Source of the DNA: Micractinium sp. NFX-FRZ
Taxonomy: Eukaryota > Chlorophyta > Trebouxiophyceae > Chlorellales > Chlorellaceae
Length of the DNA: 64,000 bases
Direction: 5' to 3'
NCBI GenBank assembly: GCA_029339195.1
Contig: JAPTJF010000236.1
Coordinates: 1 to 64,000, forward strand
Part shown: in pieces, positions 27,908 through 38,777 of the stretch
How positions within the stretch are numbered: position 1 is the stretch's first letter
Layout: each line of letters begins with the position of its first letter
The notes under the pieces: model-generated
Told to the model about the DNA's origin: nothing
The model's database searches: none
The model's input: only the letters and a program-made list of their open reading frames with translations
Position numbers and translations under genes: made by a program

Positions 27908-29659
27908 GATGTAGCACGGGGCGGGGCTGCAGCGGGCAAAAGCGACTCGGGGCTCAGCACTTTTGCAGCATTGGTCGACCAGCGCGCGCAAGATGCCTGC
28001 ATCCCCCCTGATGGGCCTCCAAACATCCAAAAGGCGACGGCTTTGCGGCCGAGGGCCCACGGGTCGGCCCTCTTTGGGCGCGCGCCACCCTTTTGAGCTC
28101 ACCAGGGCGGTCCGGGTGCCCCCGTTATGTGCGGTGCTGCATTATAGTCAGGTGCGGTGTATCCGGTGCTCATGGCGGGGCACGAGGTGGCCTGGAGGGG
28201 CCGGAGGGGCGGTCGGGTTGGGTCCTGCAGGGAGCAGGGCGGTTTGCAGCGCACTCAGTGGTCGCGCGCCCGCGTGTCCCCCGCAGAGCAGCATGCTGCA
28301 ACCAATGAAGGCGGCAGGCAGCCCCGGGAGCACCCGCACCGAGACGCGCCCGCCCCGACTCACCTGCAAGCAGTCTGTCAGTGTTGGAATGGCCTTGTGC
28401 TGTAGTGTACCGAGAGTGGGCGTGTTACAGTGAGCAGGCCTTTGTCGGACGTGCGCTCATGGGGCGCTCGAGACGGGGCAAAGCACGCACGCAGCAGGCC
28501 CGAGTGATCAGGGAAATCAGCTCTTCTTCTTCTCGTTGTTGCGGTACATTGAGGCGGTGATCCACCGGGAGAGGCCCCGGTCAGCTGCGACTCACTGCTG
28601 GGTTCACAACAGCAGCGGGTCCCCGCAGCGGTACTGAACTGACCCAAACGTTGTGCGCCCTGGGAACAAAGTGCAGGAGTGCTGCAAATGACGTCATTTA
28701 CTGCAGAGCTGGAGAGATCACGGTGGTCAGGGGAGAGACATTGCATGCTAAAGTGGCAAAAAACATGCCAGACAGCGTTTGTAGGGTGCTGCCGCGGAGG
28801 CGGTGGGTCGCGGGTTGTGACCGGGGGCAGGGCGCCAGCATGTTGGGTGCACGGCACGGATGCATGACGCTCTATATCAAGACATGAGGCGTTGCATGCA
28901 TCAGTGGGCTGCACCCAGCCAGAGACGGGAGCTGGTTGCCGGGACGCACGGGCTGGTGTGGGTGGGTTGAAGGGGCGGGGTGGCAGGGGAGGGGCGCAAG
29001 CGAGGCTGGGTGATGGGGAGGACAGGTGATGTGGGGAGGGGCGAGAAAGTCACAGGGGAGGGAGTCACATATGTGCAAAACATGGGCGGAGGGGTCGGAA
29101 AAAGATGCCAGGGTGCCAGGGTGGCCCACGTGAGATACAAACAAAGCCGGGCAAGGCGGGGGTCTGAAACAAAAGGGCCGGAGGGGGCGGGGTGGGTCAG
29201 TCAGGAGGCGGTCGTCAAAAACCAAAACCGGGATTGTGCAGGAAGTGGGCATGCGTGTGTTGCATACAAGGTGTGTTGGTGGTCCTAGCCTGGGCGGCAG
29301 GGATAACGACACGTAGCAAGTCAACGTCATGGATGTGGGGCGTCGGTCAGAGGTGAGTCATGCCCGACTGGCGTGGCACGCCCAATGGGGGCGCTGCGGT
29401 CGCCCCAGACACGGGGTCGTCAGCGTCACTGTGTCAACACGCACCCAGCCAGTGGGGAGGCAGGGGGCCCGGCCTTTACGGCGGGGCTGCAGCGGGGCGG
29501 GCATAGGCGGCGCGCTGCATGGGGCACCGCCGCCCACGCCTGCCCGTCTGCTACATTCAAACTATGTACAGTGCTCGGGGCGGCAGCCAGAGCAGTGGCT
29601 GAAGCGATACTGTGCCTGCTGCGCCTGCTGCAGCAGCTGATGAGAAGTCATGGGGTCCG
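27908..29659. other. Sparse region upstream of the CCT gene
   Basis: Apart from one possible small terminal exon (28517-28584, minus), I see no supported coding exon. The segment 28950-29320 is G/A-rich on the plus strand, with no spliced frame. The CCT-gene promoter is expected just above 27907. Confidence 0.45.
28517..28584 (-). CDS. Possible orphan terminal exon, unknown protein
   Basis: After an acceptor (gagtcgcag) the minus strand reads DRGLSRWITASMYRNN followed by EKKKS and a stop. A basic lysine-rich end of this kind would suit a small membrane protein. I could not find upstream exons that join to it in phase, so this is only a lead. Confidence 0.2.
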
Positions 29660-30923
29660 TCACGGAGCTGTCCCCGGCGCCAGCTCAGCGCCTTTGGTCG
29701 AGGGCGGTTGGGCCACATACATGCACACCACCGGCCTGCAAGTCCAAGGGGAGCCAGGCACAGTTGGAGCGAGGGTCACCCGCGGCCATGGCAGCACACG
29801 CCTCACCAGGAGAGCTGCCCCCCTGCCAAGGGGCCCAGAGACCCTGCCCAGCACGCAGAGCGACTGCCATCACAAGCCACAACATAAGCGCAGCCTGCAT
29901 GCCGGCACACAACACATCCACGACACCCACTGGGATGTGTGTGTGCCCCCTCACCCAGCCAACCCGGCGTCTGTGCGGAACAGCTTGGCACCCAGGTGCA
30001 CGCTATCATCCGGCTGCACCACAACAATAGGGATGGCGGCGGCAGCAGCAGCGGCGGCAGCAGCGGCGGCGGCGGGCCGGCTGGCAGCTGCCTCTGCATA
30101 TGGGGCGGGCAGGACAAGTGGGTAGGGGTGGGCGGCGGGCAGTCGGCGCTGGACGGCAGTTGTTCGTGCAAATGCCAGCGACATCATTGGCAGATGCGCG
30201 ATGACTGGCTTGCGGTGCTTGCTGCATGAGGTTTGGCTGGTCTCATGCAGGGGCCTCATTGCACTGCAATGCCTGCCGCCCTGCTCCAATTTGTTATACA
30301 AATATAATATTTGTATTTTCTATACAAAAAATAAAAGCGCGACTTACCGTTACCACCAGCAGCTCTCACCTCGGACGCCTCTTGCCCGTGCCCTGCTCAG
30401 CCGCCGCGTTTGGACGAGGAGCGCCACCCATAGGCCGATTGCGAGCAGCATGCAGCAGGCCGTCAGCGCCGGCACTCGTGCGACTGCGCCAGGGAGGGTG
30501 GGGGGCCGGTGCAGCGCGGCGGTCGAGGCGCCCTTGCAGGCGGCAGCGGTGGCTGGGGCGCCGGGAGGGGGAGCAGCACTGCCTGAGGCCTTCCCCCCAG
30601 CCCGGCCGCACATGCAACGTGCTGGATCACTTCCCCGGTTTCCACAAGACTGTTGCGCGGAGCTGGAACAAGCCAGTGAGTGAACGTGCCCCTCGTGTGG
30701 GCGCGACCAGTTCGAGTCACTCACCCGTGCTGCGCTGCGCCTCTGTGCCAGCCCGACGATACAATTGCGTCCTTAATTGAGAGAGGGACACCTCTGGCAC
30801 ACCCCTCGCGCGCTCAGTGAAAATGGGATGCTCGACTCCTGCCCAAGCGTCCCTCTCGCCTGGGCCGCCCAGAAGCATTTGAATGATAGTATCTTCATCA
30901 ATTACTTCCTGGGGGATGCCCAT
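29660..30923 (-). CDS. Tentative hypothetical protein with one membrane segment
   Basis: Four exons are proposed: 30725-30923, 30370-30621, 29955-30204 and 29660-29735, 258 aa. Exon 1 starts MGIPQEVIDEDTIIQMLLGG and ends at a strong GTGAGT donor. Exon 2 holds a hydrophobic helix (TACCMLLAIGLWVALLV) followed by an Arg-rich stretch. Exon 3 contains a polyalanine run encoded by a GCC/GCT repeat (30034-30080) and IPIVVVQPDDSVHLG. Exon 4 is short and Pro-rich. Phases agree at all three junctions, but the exon 2 and exon 3 acceptors are weak. No family is recognised. The alternative is that only exon 1 or exon 3 is real. Confidence 0.35.
30284..30345. other. AT-rich island with near-palindrome
   Basis: About 60 bases of almost pure A/T interrupt DNA of ~70% GC. 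They include tacaaatataatatttgta, a near-perfect inverted repeat, and a further ctatacaaaa. In the tentative gene model the island lies in intron 2. It could also be an AT-rich promoter element or a small organelle/transposon remnant. Confidence 0.8.
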
Positions 30924-31451
30924 TGGGCAGCAGGCCCGTTGGGCCGACCAAAAGAGGGCGTCACTTGGTTAGCCGAGTGTCGTGTGCGCACGGAGAGCTC
31001 ATGGTGTGCTCTCAGATTCGGTGGAGAGCATTCCGAGTGACGAGGGTGGCCCGATCGCGGGGTGGGGAGAGTGGGGGGCCGCGGGACATGCGCAGCAGCT
31101 GCCGCGAACTACCGGCGACCAGAGACAGACCACGCGCTGCCGGTTGCAAAATAGGCGTGCCGGGGCCAATTGAATGTCAAAGGAAGTGCGGTAGGGGGCG
31201 TGAGTCTCTCTACTTGGCAGGGGGCCTTCTTCCCCCTGCCACCGCCTGCGCCGTAGCGGCACCGTTCGCTCTTCGCCTGCAAGATGCTCCAGTTTTCTTC
31301 CTCGGTTCTCCTCCGTTGTCTGGGACATTTACACCTACCATGTCATGCACATGTTCCTGACTGTCCAAATCCATGGGATGGCAGTTCAACAATGCGGGGC
31401 CAGTTCAGTCGTAAAGCAGGCCAGAGCTCGAGCCGCGCAGGCTCCCGGCCG
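30924..31451. other. Gene-free stretch upstream of the tentative gene and downstream of chitinase B
   Basis: No spliced frame or recognisable protein was found in these 528 bp. GC content is somewhat lower than in flanking DNA. Confidence 0.45.
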
Positions 31452-32749
31452 TCAGCGTACAGCGCCGCCAAGGGCGCCCTTTAGCGCGCTGCAAGTCAGA
31501 AAGGGGGCAATGCGGGGGGCATGGGGCGCGCCCTCAGCTATCATAGACAGGGGCAGCTGCACGCCAGCGCGTGTGTGCGCCCCTGCTGCAGGCCGTTCTC
31601 ACGGCAGTGCCTGCAGCGCTTGCAATGCACAGCCCGGCAGTGCCAGCAGCACTTGCAATGCACAGCCCCTGGGGTCCCTGCAACAATGCCGACCCAACAC
31701 AACCAGCCTGCAGCGCACTGTAGCCCAAGGTGTGGGGTCCACAGCACGAGGTCGAGCGGCGCAGGGGTGCAGACTGCGGGCGTCCAAACCAGCCTGCGCC
31801 CCTTGATCCGGCTACGCTCAGCAGCCCTCACCTCATCCGTCCAAACCAGCCTGTGCCCCTTGATCCGGCTACGCTCAGCAGCCCTCACCTCATCTGTGCA
31901 AACTGCGCCCTGCTGTCGGACAGGGAAGTGCCGTTGCTGGGTGCTGGGCCCACACCCGGCATGCTTAGGCACGGCCCCCCCATGCAGCCTCGCTCCAGGG
32001 CACAGTATTGTGGGCCCACGCCGCAGTGGCCCCACTGCGAGCAGCACAGCGCACGGTTCGTGCACGCGCCGTTGCCCACCCTGCCACGCCCACAGTGCAG
32101 GCCTGTAGCAGGGCAGGGCGCGGGAGGGTGTGGTCAGCTGCAGCGTGGGGAGTGCTGCGCAGTGCATGCCGTGTTCTCAGCAAGAGCTGTTGTTGGCACG
32201 GGGTGCATGCGGGTTTGAACCCCGCCAGCAGCAGGCAGCAGGTGTGGGTGTACAGCCGACGCCAGCAGGGGTTCAAAATCCCGGTGCGTACCTTGCAATC
32301 CAGCGCCCGCGCCGCCGCCACTGCTGGCAATTGAGGCGCCGCCGCCGGTGGGGCTGACGCAGCCCGGCCGTACTGCTTTCGTGTGTGAGGGGCGGCGTAT
32401 AGGGGGCTGCTGCGGCGGGCGGCGTAGGTACTGCCTGTAGCTCCCTGGATTCTGGCGGTACTTCAGCACCTTGAGCATGGTACTGTCACTGTCGTCCAGG
32501 TCAGCTGACCACACCTGCGCCAGGGCAGGGCGCACCAACGTGTGCAATGTAATTTGCATTGGGCGCACTGAACAAGCACATCGGCAGGCACGTCGCGGAA
32601 TGGTTGCTGGCGCTGCCTCGACCTGCCCACAACTAGCAACGCTCACTTTCGGCCCGGGCAGGCAGGCGGCAACAGCAGGCAGACAGGCAGGCAGAGAAGC
32701 AGGCAGACAGGCAGGCAGCCAGACAGGCCGGCAGGCCGGCAGGCAAGCG

Positions 32750-32786
<37 letters not shown>

Positions 32787-34815
32787 AGGGGCGACCGTTG
32801 AGGAGGGGCAGGTGTGGGGCCCGCCTGCCCAGGCCCGGCCGCGGCCTCCTCGCCTCCACGACCTCCACCCACAAGTGGACCCAGGCATCACCCGTTCCAA
32901 AACACACAAGTCACAGCGCGAATGTGGCCCCTCAAGGCTTTGTGCACGCCCCTGCAGCACCTCACCATGACGCCGCCCAGCCCCAGCCGCTGAATCTCCT
33001 TCACTTTCATCCACATGGTTTCGGGCAGGTCGAAGCTGATCCAAACGTCGCCTTGGGTGACTAGGTAAGCGGTCATGGCCTGAGGCACGACGGCCACCTG
33101 TGGAAGCGGGGAGAGGGGGTGGCAGCGGTGCAGCCAATTCAAATTCTGGTCTTGCGGACCCAGGCCGAGTGCATGTGCTGCTCATGGGCCATGCGCGCTT
33201 GGGACTGGGGCACGAAGGCCATGTTCGAAGGGGGTGGGGGGGGCAGCACGAGGGAGGGAGGGAGGGAGGGCTGTTGAGATGCCGGCAGGTTGCTCAAATG
33301 ACTTGGAGCGGCAGGCGTGCTTGGCATCTCCCTGCCATTGGCGTGGACCTGCGCAACAGCAAGGCCCATGCGTCCCCAGCTCGCCTCTGAGCCAACGCAG
33401 TCCCACCCCTACCCCTACCCCTACCCCTACCGCCCCACCGCCCCACCAGGTCTCTATTGGCCACCCACCTCCCCACCCAGCTGCACCCGCACACTCTTGT
33501 GTGTTGCGAGCGCAAACAAGCAAGCCCTGTGCCTGACAGCGCACACAAACAGCCAAGTTGAAACAGAAACTGTGACACCCCGCCGCCCCACCTTTGCGCC
33601 GCCGGCCACCAACTCCCGAATCTCCATCCACCCGTGGTAGCCAGGGGCCTCTGCAGCGGGTGGATCCAAACACAGACGGGGAATGATGGCATTGCATGTA
33701 GCAAGCAGCGTGAACAGGCGGCCATGCGCACGCCAATGCCTTGACTCGCGCAGTCCTGCCGAGACCTCACCGCTATTCAGATATGGCAGCTGCACTGGGT
33801 GGGACGTGCACAAGCCGGTTGACTTGACGGCAGCATGCTGGCCAGGCAGCACGCCCGTTTTGCTCACACTGCTCATCCGAAATGTGGTTGTCACCCCCCA
33901 CCACCCAGCAGGCATACGGTAACCTGCATAGACTAGACCAGACTAGCGGTACATTTAATCGGGCAGGCGCCTATACAGGCAGGCGCCTGCCTAGTCTAAT
34001 GCCGACAGGCACAGCGCACTCACGTGTGCAGTTGGTGGCGGGTCCCGCCCCGGCGGCCCTGGCACCCGGGCCCACTAGGGTGCCAGCGGGCGGGCCGCAC
34101 ACCGCGGGCAGCAGCTGCCATGAGCGGCCGTAGGTTGCCAGGCCCACGTTGACCTTCCTGCACGTTAAGCCAGGTGGGCAGCGGGGAGGCAGGCTTGGCG
34201 GGTAGGGCGGCTTGCGTGAGGGCAGCAGCTAACAGTGTCTGCCTGAGATAGGTCAGGGCTGGGCAGGCAGGGCCCACATCGACCTTCCTACTCGTCGAAT
34301 GAGGTGGGCCGGCAGGCAGGCAGGGCAAGCAGCAGCGGGCAGGCGTGGGGGGCCGAGAAGCTTGCTTGAGGGCGGGGCGGGGCAGGCATCTCAGAAGAGT
34401 ACGACTGTTTCACCTGCTGCCCTGCACTCACCATCTGGGCCACTTTGCCACCCGAAGATAGTAGTCAAGCGTGGAGGACACAGACAGGGTGCCCTTCTGC
34501 AGGCAGTTGGGCAGAGGGAGTGGCCACGACAGCGTGCTGCTTAACAGTGCGGCTGCGCAAGCATGTCATGCCTCAGGTGCATGCAGACTAGAGGATTGCC
34601 GCCTGAGCCGTACTGCAGGCAGTTGGGCAGAGGGGGGCATGCTGGCCAAGCGTGCTGCACAACAGTGCGGCTGTACACGCATTGCTGGACAGGGTGCCAC
34701 CTCCCGGCAGCAGCACACGCTGTGGTTTGCAAGGCACGGCTGCTGCCTCTGCTTGTGCCGCAAGATTGCCGCCCAGCGGGCCTGGCACGCACAGGCGAGG
34801 CAGGACGCGCACACA

Positions 34816-34850
<35 letters not shown>

Positions 34851-37638
34851 ACACACATGCGTACGGGACACATGCACATGTGCGCAACACAGGTGAGCAG
34901 GCTCACCTGTAGGTCCCTCCACGCGGCATGGTGGTTGACCCGGTCCTCCCCTGCACAGCACAGCACAGCACAGCATGCCACGTTACATCACAGCACAGCA
35001 CACCATGCCACGTCACACCACAGCACGTCACACCACACCTTGGCACGGCACGGCATTTCACAGCACAGCACAGCACAGCACAGCACACGACATCATTGGC
35101 CGTGGGTGGAAAGGACGCCCACATGTGTGTGCGATGCCAGGGCAGATTGAAGGCAGGTGGCCAGCTGCCCCTGCTCTCAGCACGCCAAAGGGCCCTTTGG
35201 CGCAGCACATTGACCTGCGCTGGCCTGCCGCCCTTTTGCTCTGCCTCCCACGCCACACACGCAACCAACTCTCAGCAGAGCAGGTACCGGTGCCACTCAC
35301 AGGCTCCGTGATAGTCGTAAGTCATGATGTTGATGAAGTCGAGGGTCCGGATCATGACAGGCATGTCCAGGCCTGCAACACACGTGACAGCTCGATTCAG
35401 TAAGCTCGATTCAGCAAGGCACTCAGAGGAGGGCTTCAGGGGCCCTTGTGGGAGGTCGTGTCCACACCTCAAACAAGCGGCCCCGCCCCCGCCCGGCCCA
35501 GCTCAACAGCACCCCACCCGCCCTGCCCTGCGGTCCCTGGTGCCCGCTGATCTTAACCCCTCAAATGCAACGCCGCCCCGCCCTGCCGCCCGCCCCCCGC
35601 GCCCGCTCCCCGGTGCCCCTCAGCTGCACCCTCGCAGCACCCCGCCCTGCCGCTGCTGCCCCCAGCGCCCGCTCAGCTTCGCCCCTCATCTTAACCCCTC
35701 GAGCTCCCGGCACCCCGCCCCGCCCGCCCGCCCCTGGCGCCCGCTCACCCACGCGCCCCGCCGCCCCGGCCGCGGTGGACATGGTCAGCATCAGGCGGCG
35801 CCGTCTGCCGGCATTCACGGCCTGGAACTCTTGCAAGAAGAGCGCCAGGTTGCGTTTGTCGTTGACGGTACCGCCTCGGTTGAGGTCCCCTGGATACTCC
35901 CAGTCAATGTCCATTCTGCAGGAGGAAAGGTTCCAAGAAAGAAGCAGCAGCACAGGCGTGAGGTGAAGATCAAGAAAGAAGAAGGAGCGGGGCTGTGCAG
36001 GGTGGCGGCAACCCTGCTGAAAGGGGGGAAGCAGCAGCAGCAGCAGCAGCCTTGTGCAGATGAGGGTGCAAGGGGGCATGGCCTTAGGGCGTGGGTCGAG
36101 AGGACCAGCAGAGTGCAGGGCCACCGCGCCACGAACCTCAACCAAGAGACAAAAAAAAAGGGAGATCACTTCCCCATTCATGTGAGGAGTGCCTACATTG
36201 AAAGAGCTGGGAAACACGGCTGTGCAGGGTGGCAGGGACGCCCCAGCCAGGGCCAATGCCCAGAGCCAGGGCCGAAGCGGCATCGAGATTCAAAGGCTCT
36301 GTTACCGCTGCTGCCCACACCACCCCCCACAACATGGTCATCCACCCTGGCGCCGCCAGCGAGTGACGCCCTCACCCATCAAACCCAAACACATGTTCAT
36401 CCCGCCAACAAGTGCCTGCCTCACCCGTCAAACCCGAACTGGTCGACCCAGGCGATCGTGTGGTTGATGAACTGCGCCCGGGACGCGTTTGTGGCCACTG
36501 CCTGGCTGAACAGGCGCCGGGTGGGGGCGGTGGGGTCGTTGAAGGACCTGCAGGGGTGGGGTGCGGGGCAGGGGATGGGTGGGTGAAGGGTTGGGGCAGG
36601 GAAGACGGGGGTCTGGCTGTGAGGAGGAGTCGTGCGTCGGTTCCTCTCCCTCCCCAAGGCCAAACAGTTTGTTAAAAGTGTCAGCACTAAACACCCCCGC
36701 TTAAGTTGGTGGCCTTGGGCGCAGCAAGGAGTGCAGCGCACGGTGAGGGCAGCGGCCAAGCGGAGGGCAAGCGGGGCGGCCGCGGTGTGGGAGGCTGCGC
36801 CTGGCGGCACAAACGATGGCATGGCAGGTGGCGGGGCGGGCGGAGCATGGCGCCCCAGCACGGGCAGCCTGTGCCACACACAGGCAGGCAGGCAGCCGCA
36901 CTCACCGGCTGCCCTCCAAGGCACCCACATGCCCCCCCGCACCATCCGCCCACCCACCATCCTCCCACAGCAATCAGCAGCTTGAGCTGAGGGTTCTGCC
37001 TCTTCAGCGCCTTGGCTTGCGGTATGAGCTCTGACGCGTCATTCCACCTGTGGGCGCATGTGCAAGGCATCCCTCAGTACATAAGATATGAGCAGCTGGG
37101 CTTACTACAGCTTGGTCTGAATGGCAACCACTTGGATTGGCGGCTGTGCAGCGTGAACATTTAGTTTCACATCTGCCGGACCTCTGAGCTGCATGCAAAA
37201 GGGCTGCATGTTCACAAACGGCACTCACTCTCGTAGTTTGATGGAGAAGTCTGGGTTGAGGAAAGCAAAGGCGTAAATGACGTGGGTGCACAGCGTGGCG
37301 TTCAGCTGACGCGGCTTCCATGGGGCACACGGGCGGTACTGCAGCAGGACGGCGTGGTGGTGGACAGGGAGTGGCGCTGGGAGGGGGCGAATTGGGTGGC
37401 TTGGCGTCGCGCGCCGGAGGGGATGGGCAGCAGTGGCGGCGGCAGCGGCGGCGGCGGGTTTGGGTACTGCCAAGTGCCAGTCACACCTGCACGCTTCTGT
37501 ACACGCTGGAATGATGACCCACTTCACCTGGGCCCAGTTGGTGATGAAACAAACCACCCGCTGCGGCGTGGCGCCTTGCGCCCAGCCAGCCAGAAGGGCA
37601 GCCGCGAAGAGCGCGGACAGCCACCGAGGCACCGCCAT
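31452..37638 (-). CDS. Secreted GH18 chitinase with one C-terminal hevein (CBM18) domain
   Basis: Fourteen exons: 37528-37638, 37229-37338, 36958-37047, 36425-36547, 35749-35915, 35301-35372, 34907-34950, 34432-34496, 34024-34157, 33592-33650, 32966-33097, 32292-32514, 31889-32102 and 31452-31488, 526 aa. A signal peptide (about 1-22) precedes the GH18 barrel: QRVVCFITNWAQ, TLCTHVIYAFAF, LLIAVGGW, then the catalytic DxxDxDxE motif FDGMDIDWE with E151 as proton donor, and FINIMTYDYHGAW. A basic Pro/Gly linker leads to a hevein-type chitin-binding domain (GNGACTNRALCCSQWGHCG with GCMGGPC). The last exon codes for only 12 residues and matches the end of the neighbouring chitinase (SALKGALG versus KSALGARA), which supports the model. 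It hydrolyses beta-1,4-GlcNAc polymers outside the cell, in wall remodelling or defence. It lies in tandem with the larger chitinase upstream. Confidence 0.88.
31790..31890 (-). repeat. ~59 bp tandem repeat at the chitinase B exon 13 donor
   Basis: A unit containing gtccaaaccagcctg, ccccttgatccggctacgc and agccctcacctcat occurs about 1.7 times. The ctcacctcat part includes the donor of exon 13, so the repeat duplicates that splice site into the intron. Confidence 0.85.
33408..33434. repeat. (CCCTAC)n short repeat in chitinase B intron 10
   Basis: Four and a half copies of ccccta form a telomere-like but non-canonical hexanucleotide run inside the intron between exons 10 and 11. Confidence 0.85.
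34817..34849. repeat. (CT)n microsatellite in chitinase B intron 7
   Basis: About 16 tandem CT units are followed by a short CA run. It lies within the intron between exons 7 and 8, next to a copy of the exon 8 acceptor side at about 34608-34640. Confidence 0.95.
34950..35090. repeat. CAGCA/CACGTCACA low-complexity run in chitinase B intron 6
   Basis: Imperfect repeats of cagcacagcaca and ccacgtcacacca fill the intron directly upstream (in gene sense) of exon 7. Its gtgctgtgctgtgcag end serves as the acceptor tract. Confidence 0.85.
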
Positions 37639-38777
37639 ATGTCAATTTAGCGCGAATGACACGTTTTCGGGAACAGGTGGAGCGTCGGGGTTGTATGGCA
37701 GGACACCGGAGGACCAAAATGGGTGGCTAGCAGTAGGCTTGCTGGTTGGGTGATGAGTAGATGCTACTGGATGGCTACAGAGCATGCATGTATGTGAACC
37801 GAGCGATGCCGCGGGCGCGCCGCGGGGCCATGATTTTGCTGGTGATGCCAGGTGCCCGCCGCTCATGCCGCCGCTACACCAAATGCAGTCTGACACTCAG
37901 TCCTGCATGCATTACCACCCCCGGGTGCCCCCTCCCTGAAGAAAGCTTGTGCATGTGGGTGCTAGCTTACCCATGGCCGCATTGCTATGGGCAGTTCCCG
38001 CTGTCGTTCCACAGACACAGGAGCTGGCGCATGCGCACGTGGGAGCAGTGAGCAGTGAGCATCTGCCGCATCCCTGCATGGGCCCCGCCCCGCAGCCCCG
38101 CCCTGGCAGCCAACTTCCCACAGCCTGCCAGTGCCCGCCGCAGTATCTCAAGCCACTTGCTCCCATGGAGCCAGGGGGGGGGGACGAGGATGGCTTACAG
38201 TGAAAAAAAGACAGGTGTGGCTCTCAGCTGGGGCGCCCCCGCTACATCACGGTAGCAGCAGCGCCCGAGCGCTCAGCTTGTCTGCAGAAAAAGAGGCAGG
38301 TGTTCGCCTGCGACGCACGTGCTGCACTGGGGGAGGGTGAAGAGGTAGGTGCAAGTGATGTGGCAAGGGATGGGTGCGGGGGCGGAGGAATATGGGTTGC
38401 AGCTATTCGGGTGGGCAGTGGAGGGTGACTGTGAGGCGGAGGTGCGTGGCAGGGTGGGGCTAGGGGGCGCGCAGGCAGGCAGGGGAGCAGGGCTGCCCAC
38501 AGCACACGTAGGGACATACAGGTAGGTCCAAATTGAGCAAGCAAATTGAGGGGAAAGAATGCAATGCAATGCAACGTGTCTCTGCAGTTCTTCTTCTGTG
38601 CTGCAGCGCACGCATCCATCCGCGCACGTCAGCAGCACAGCGGTGCTGGGCGTGAAAAGAGGGAGTTGGGTGGGCCACCGGAGCGGCCGTGCAATGCGCA
38701 CGTGCATGCCCCAGGACGGGCCAGCCCATGTGTGCTGGCCCTCAGTGCTTCACTCACCGCCCCGCTGGGCAGCGGGC
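37639..38777. promoter_or_regulatory. Chitinase B promoter / chitinase A 3' flank
   Basis: This 1.1 kb lies between the chitinase A stop (38778) and the chitinase B start (37638), both on the minus strand. I see no additional exon. It should carry the chitinase B promoter and the chitinase A 3' UTR. Confidence 0.55.

Noticed and set aside
26257..28026. 589-codon minus-strand open frame
   Set aside because: It contains CCT-gene exon 2 but runs through intron sequence on both sides; the spliced model with phase-consistent exons explains the coding part better.
30580..30690. Plus-strand frame reading CNVLDHFPGFHKTVARSWNK with a following donor
   Set aside because: It looked protein-like, but there is no partner exon and it overlaps the minus-strand exon with a membrane helix; kept only as an alternative.
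35324..36586. 420-codon plus-strand frame
   Set aside because: It overlaps chitinase B exons 5 and 6 in antisense and includes low-complexity intron sequence.
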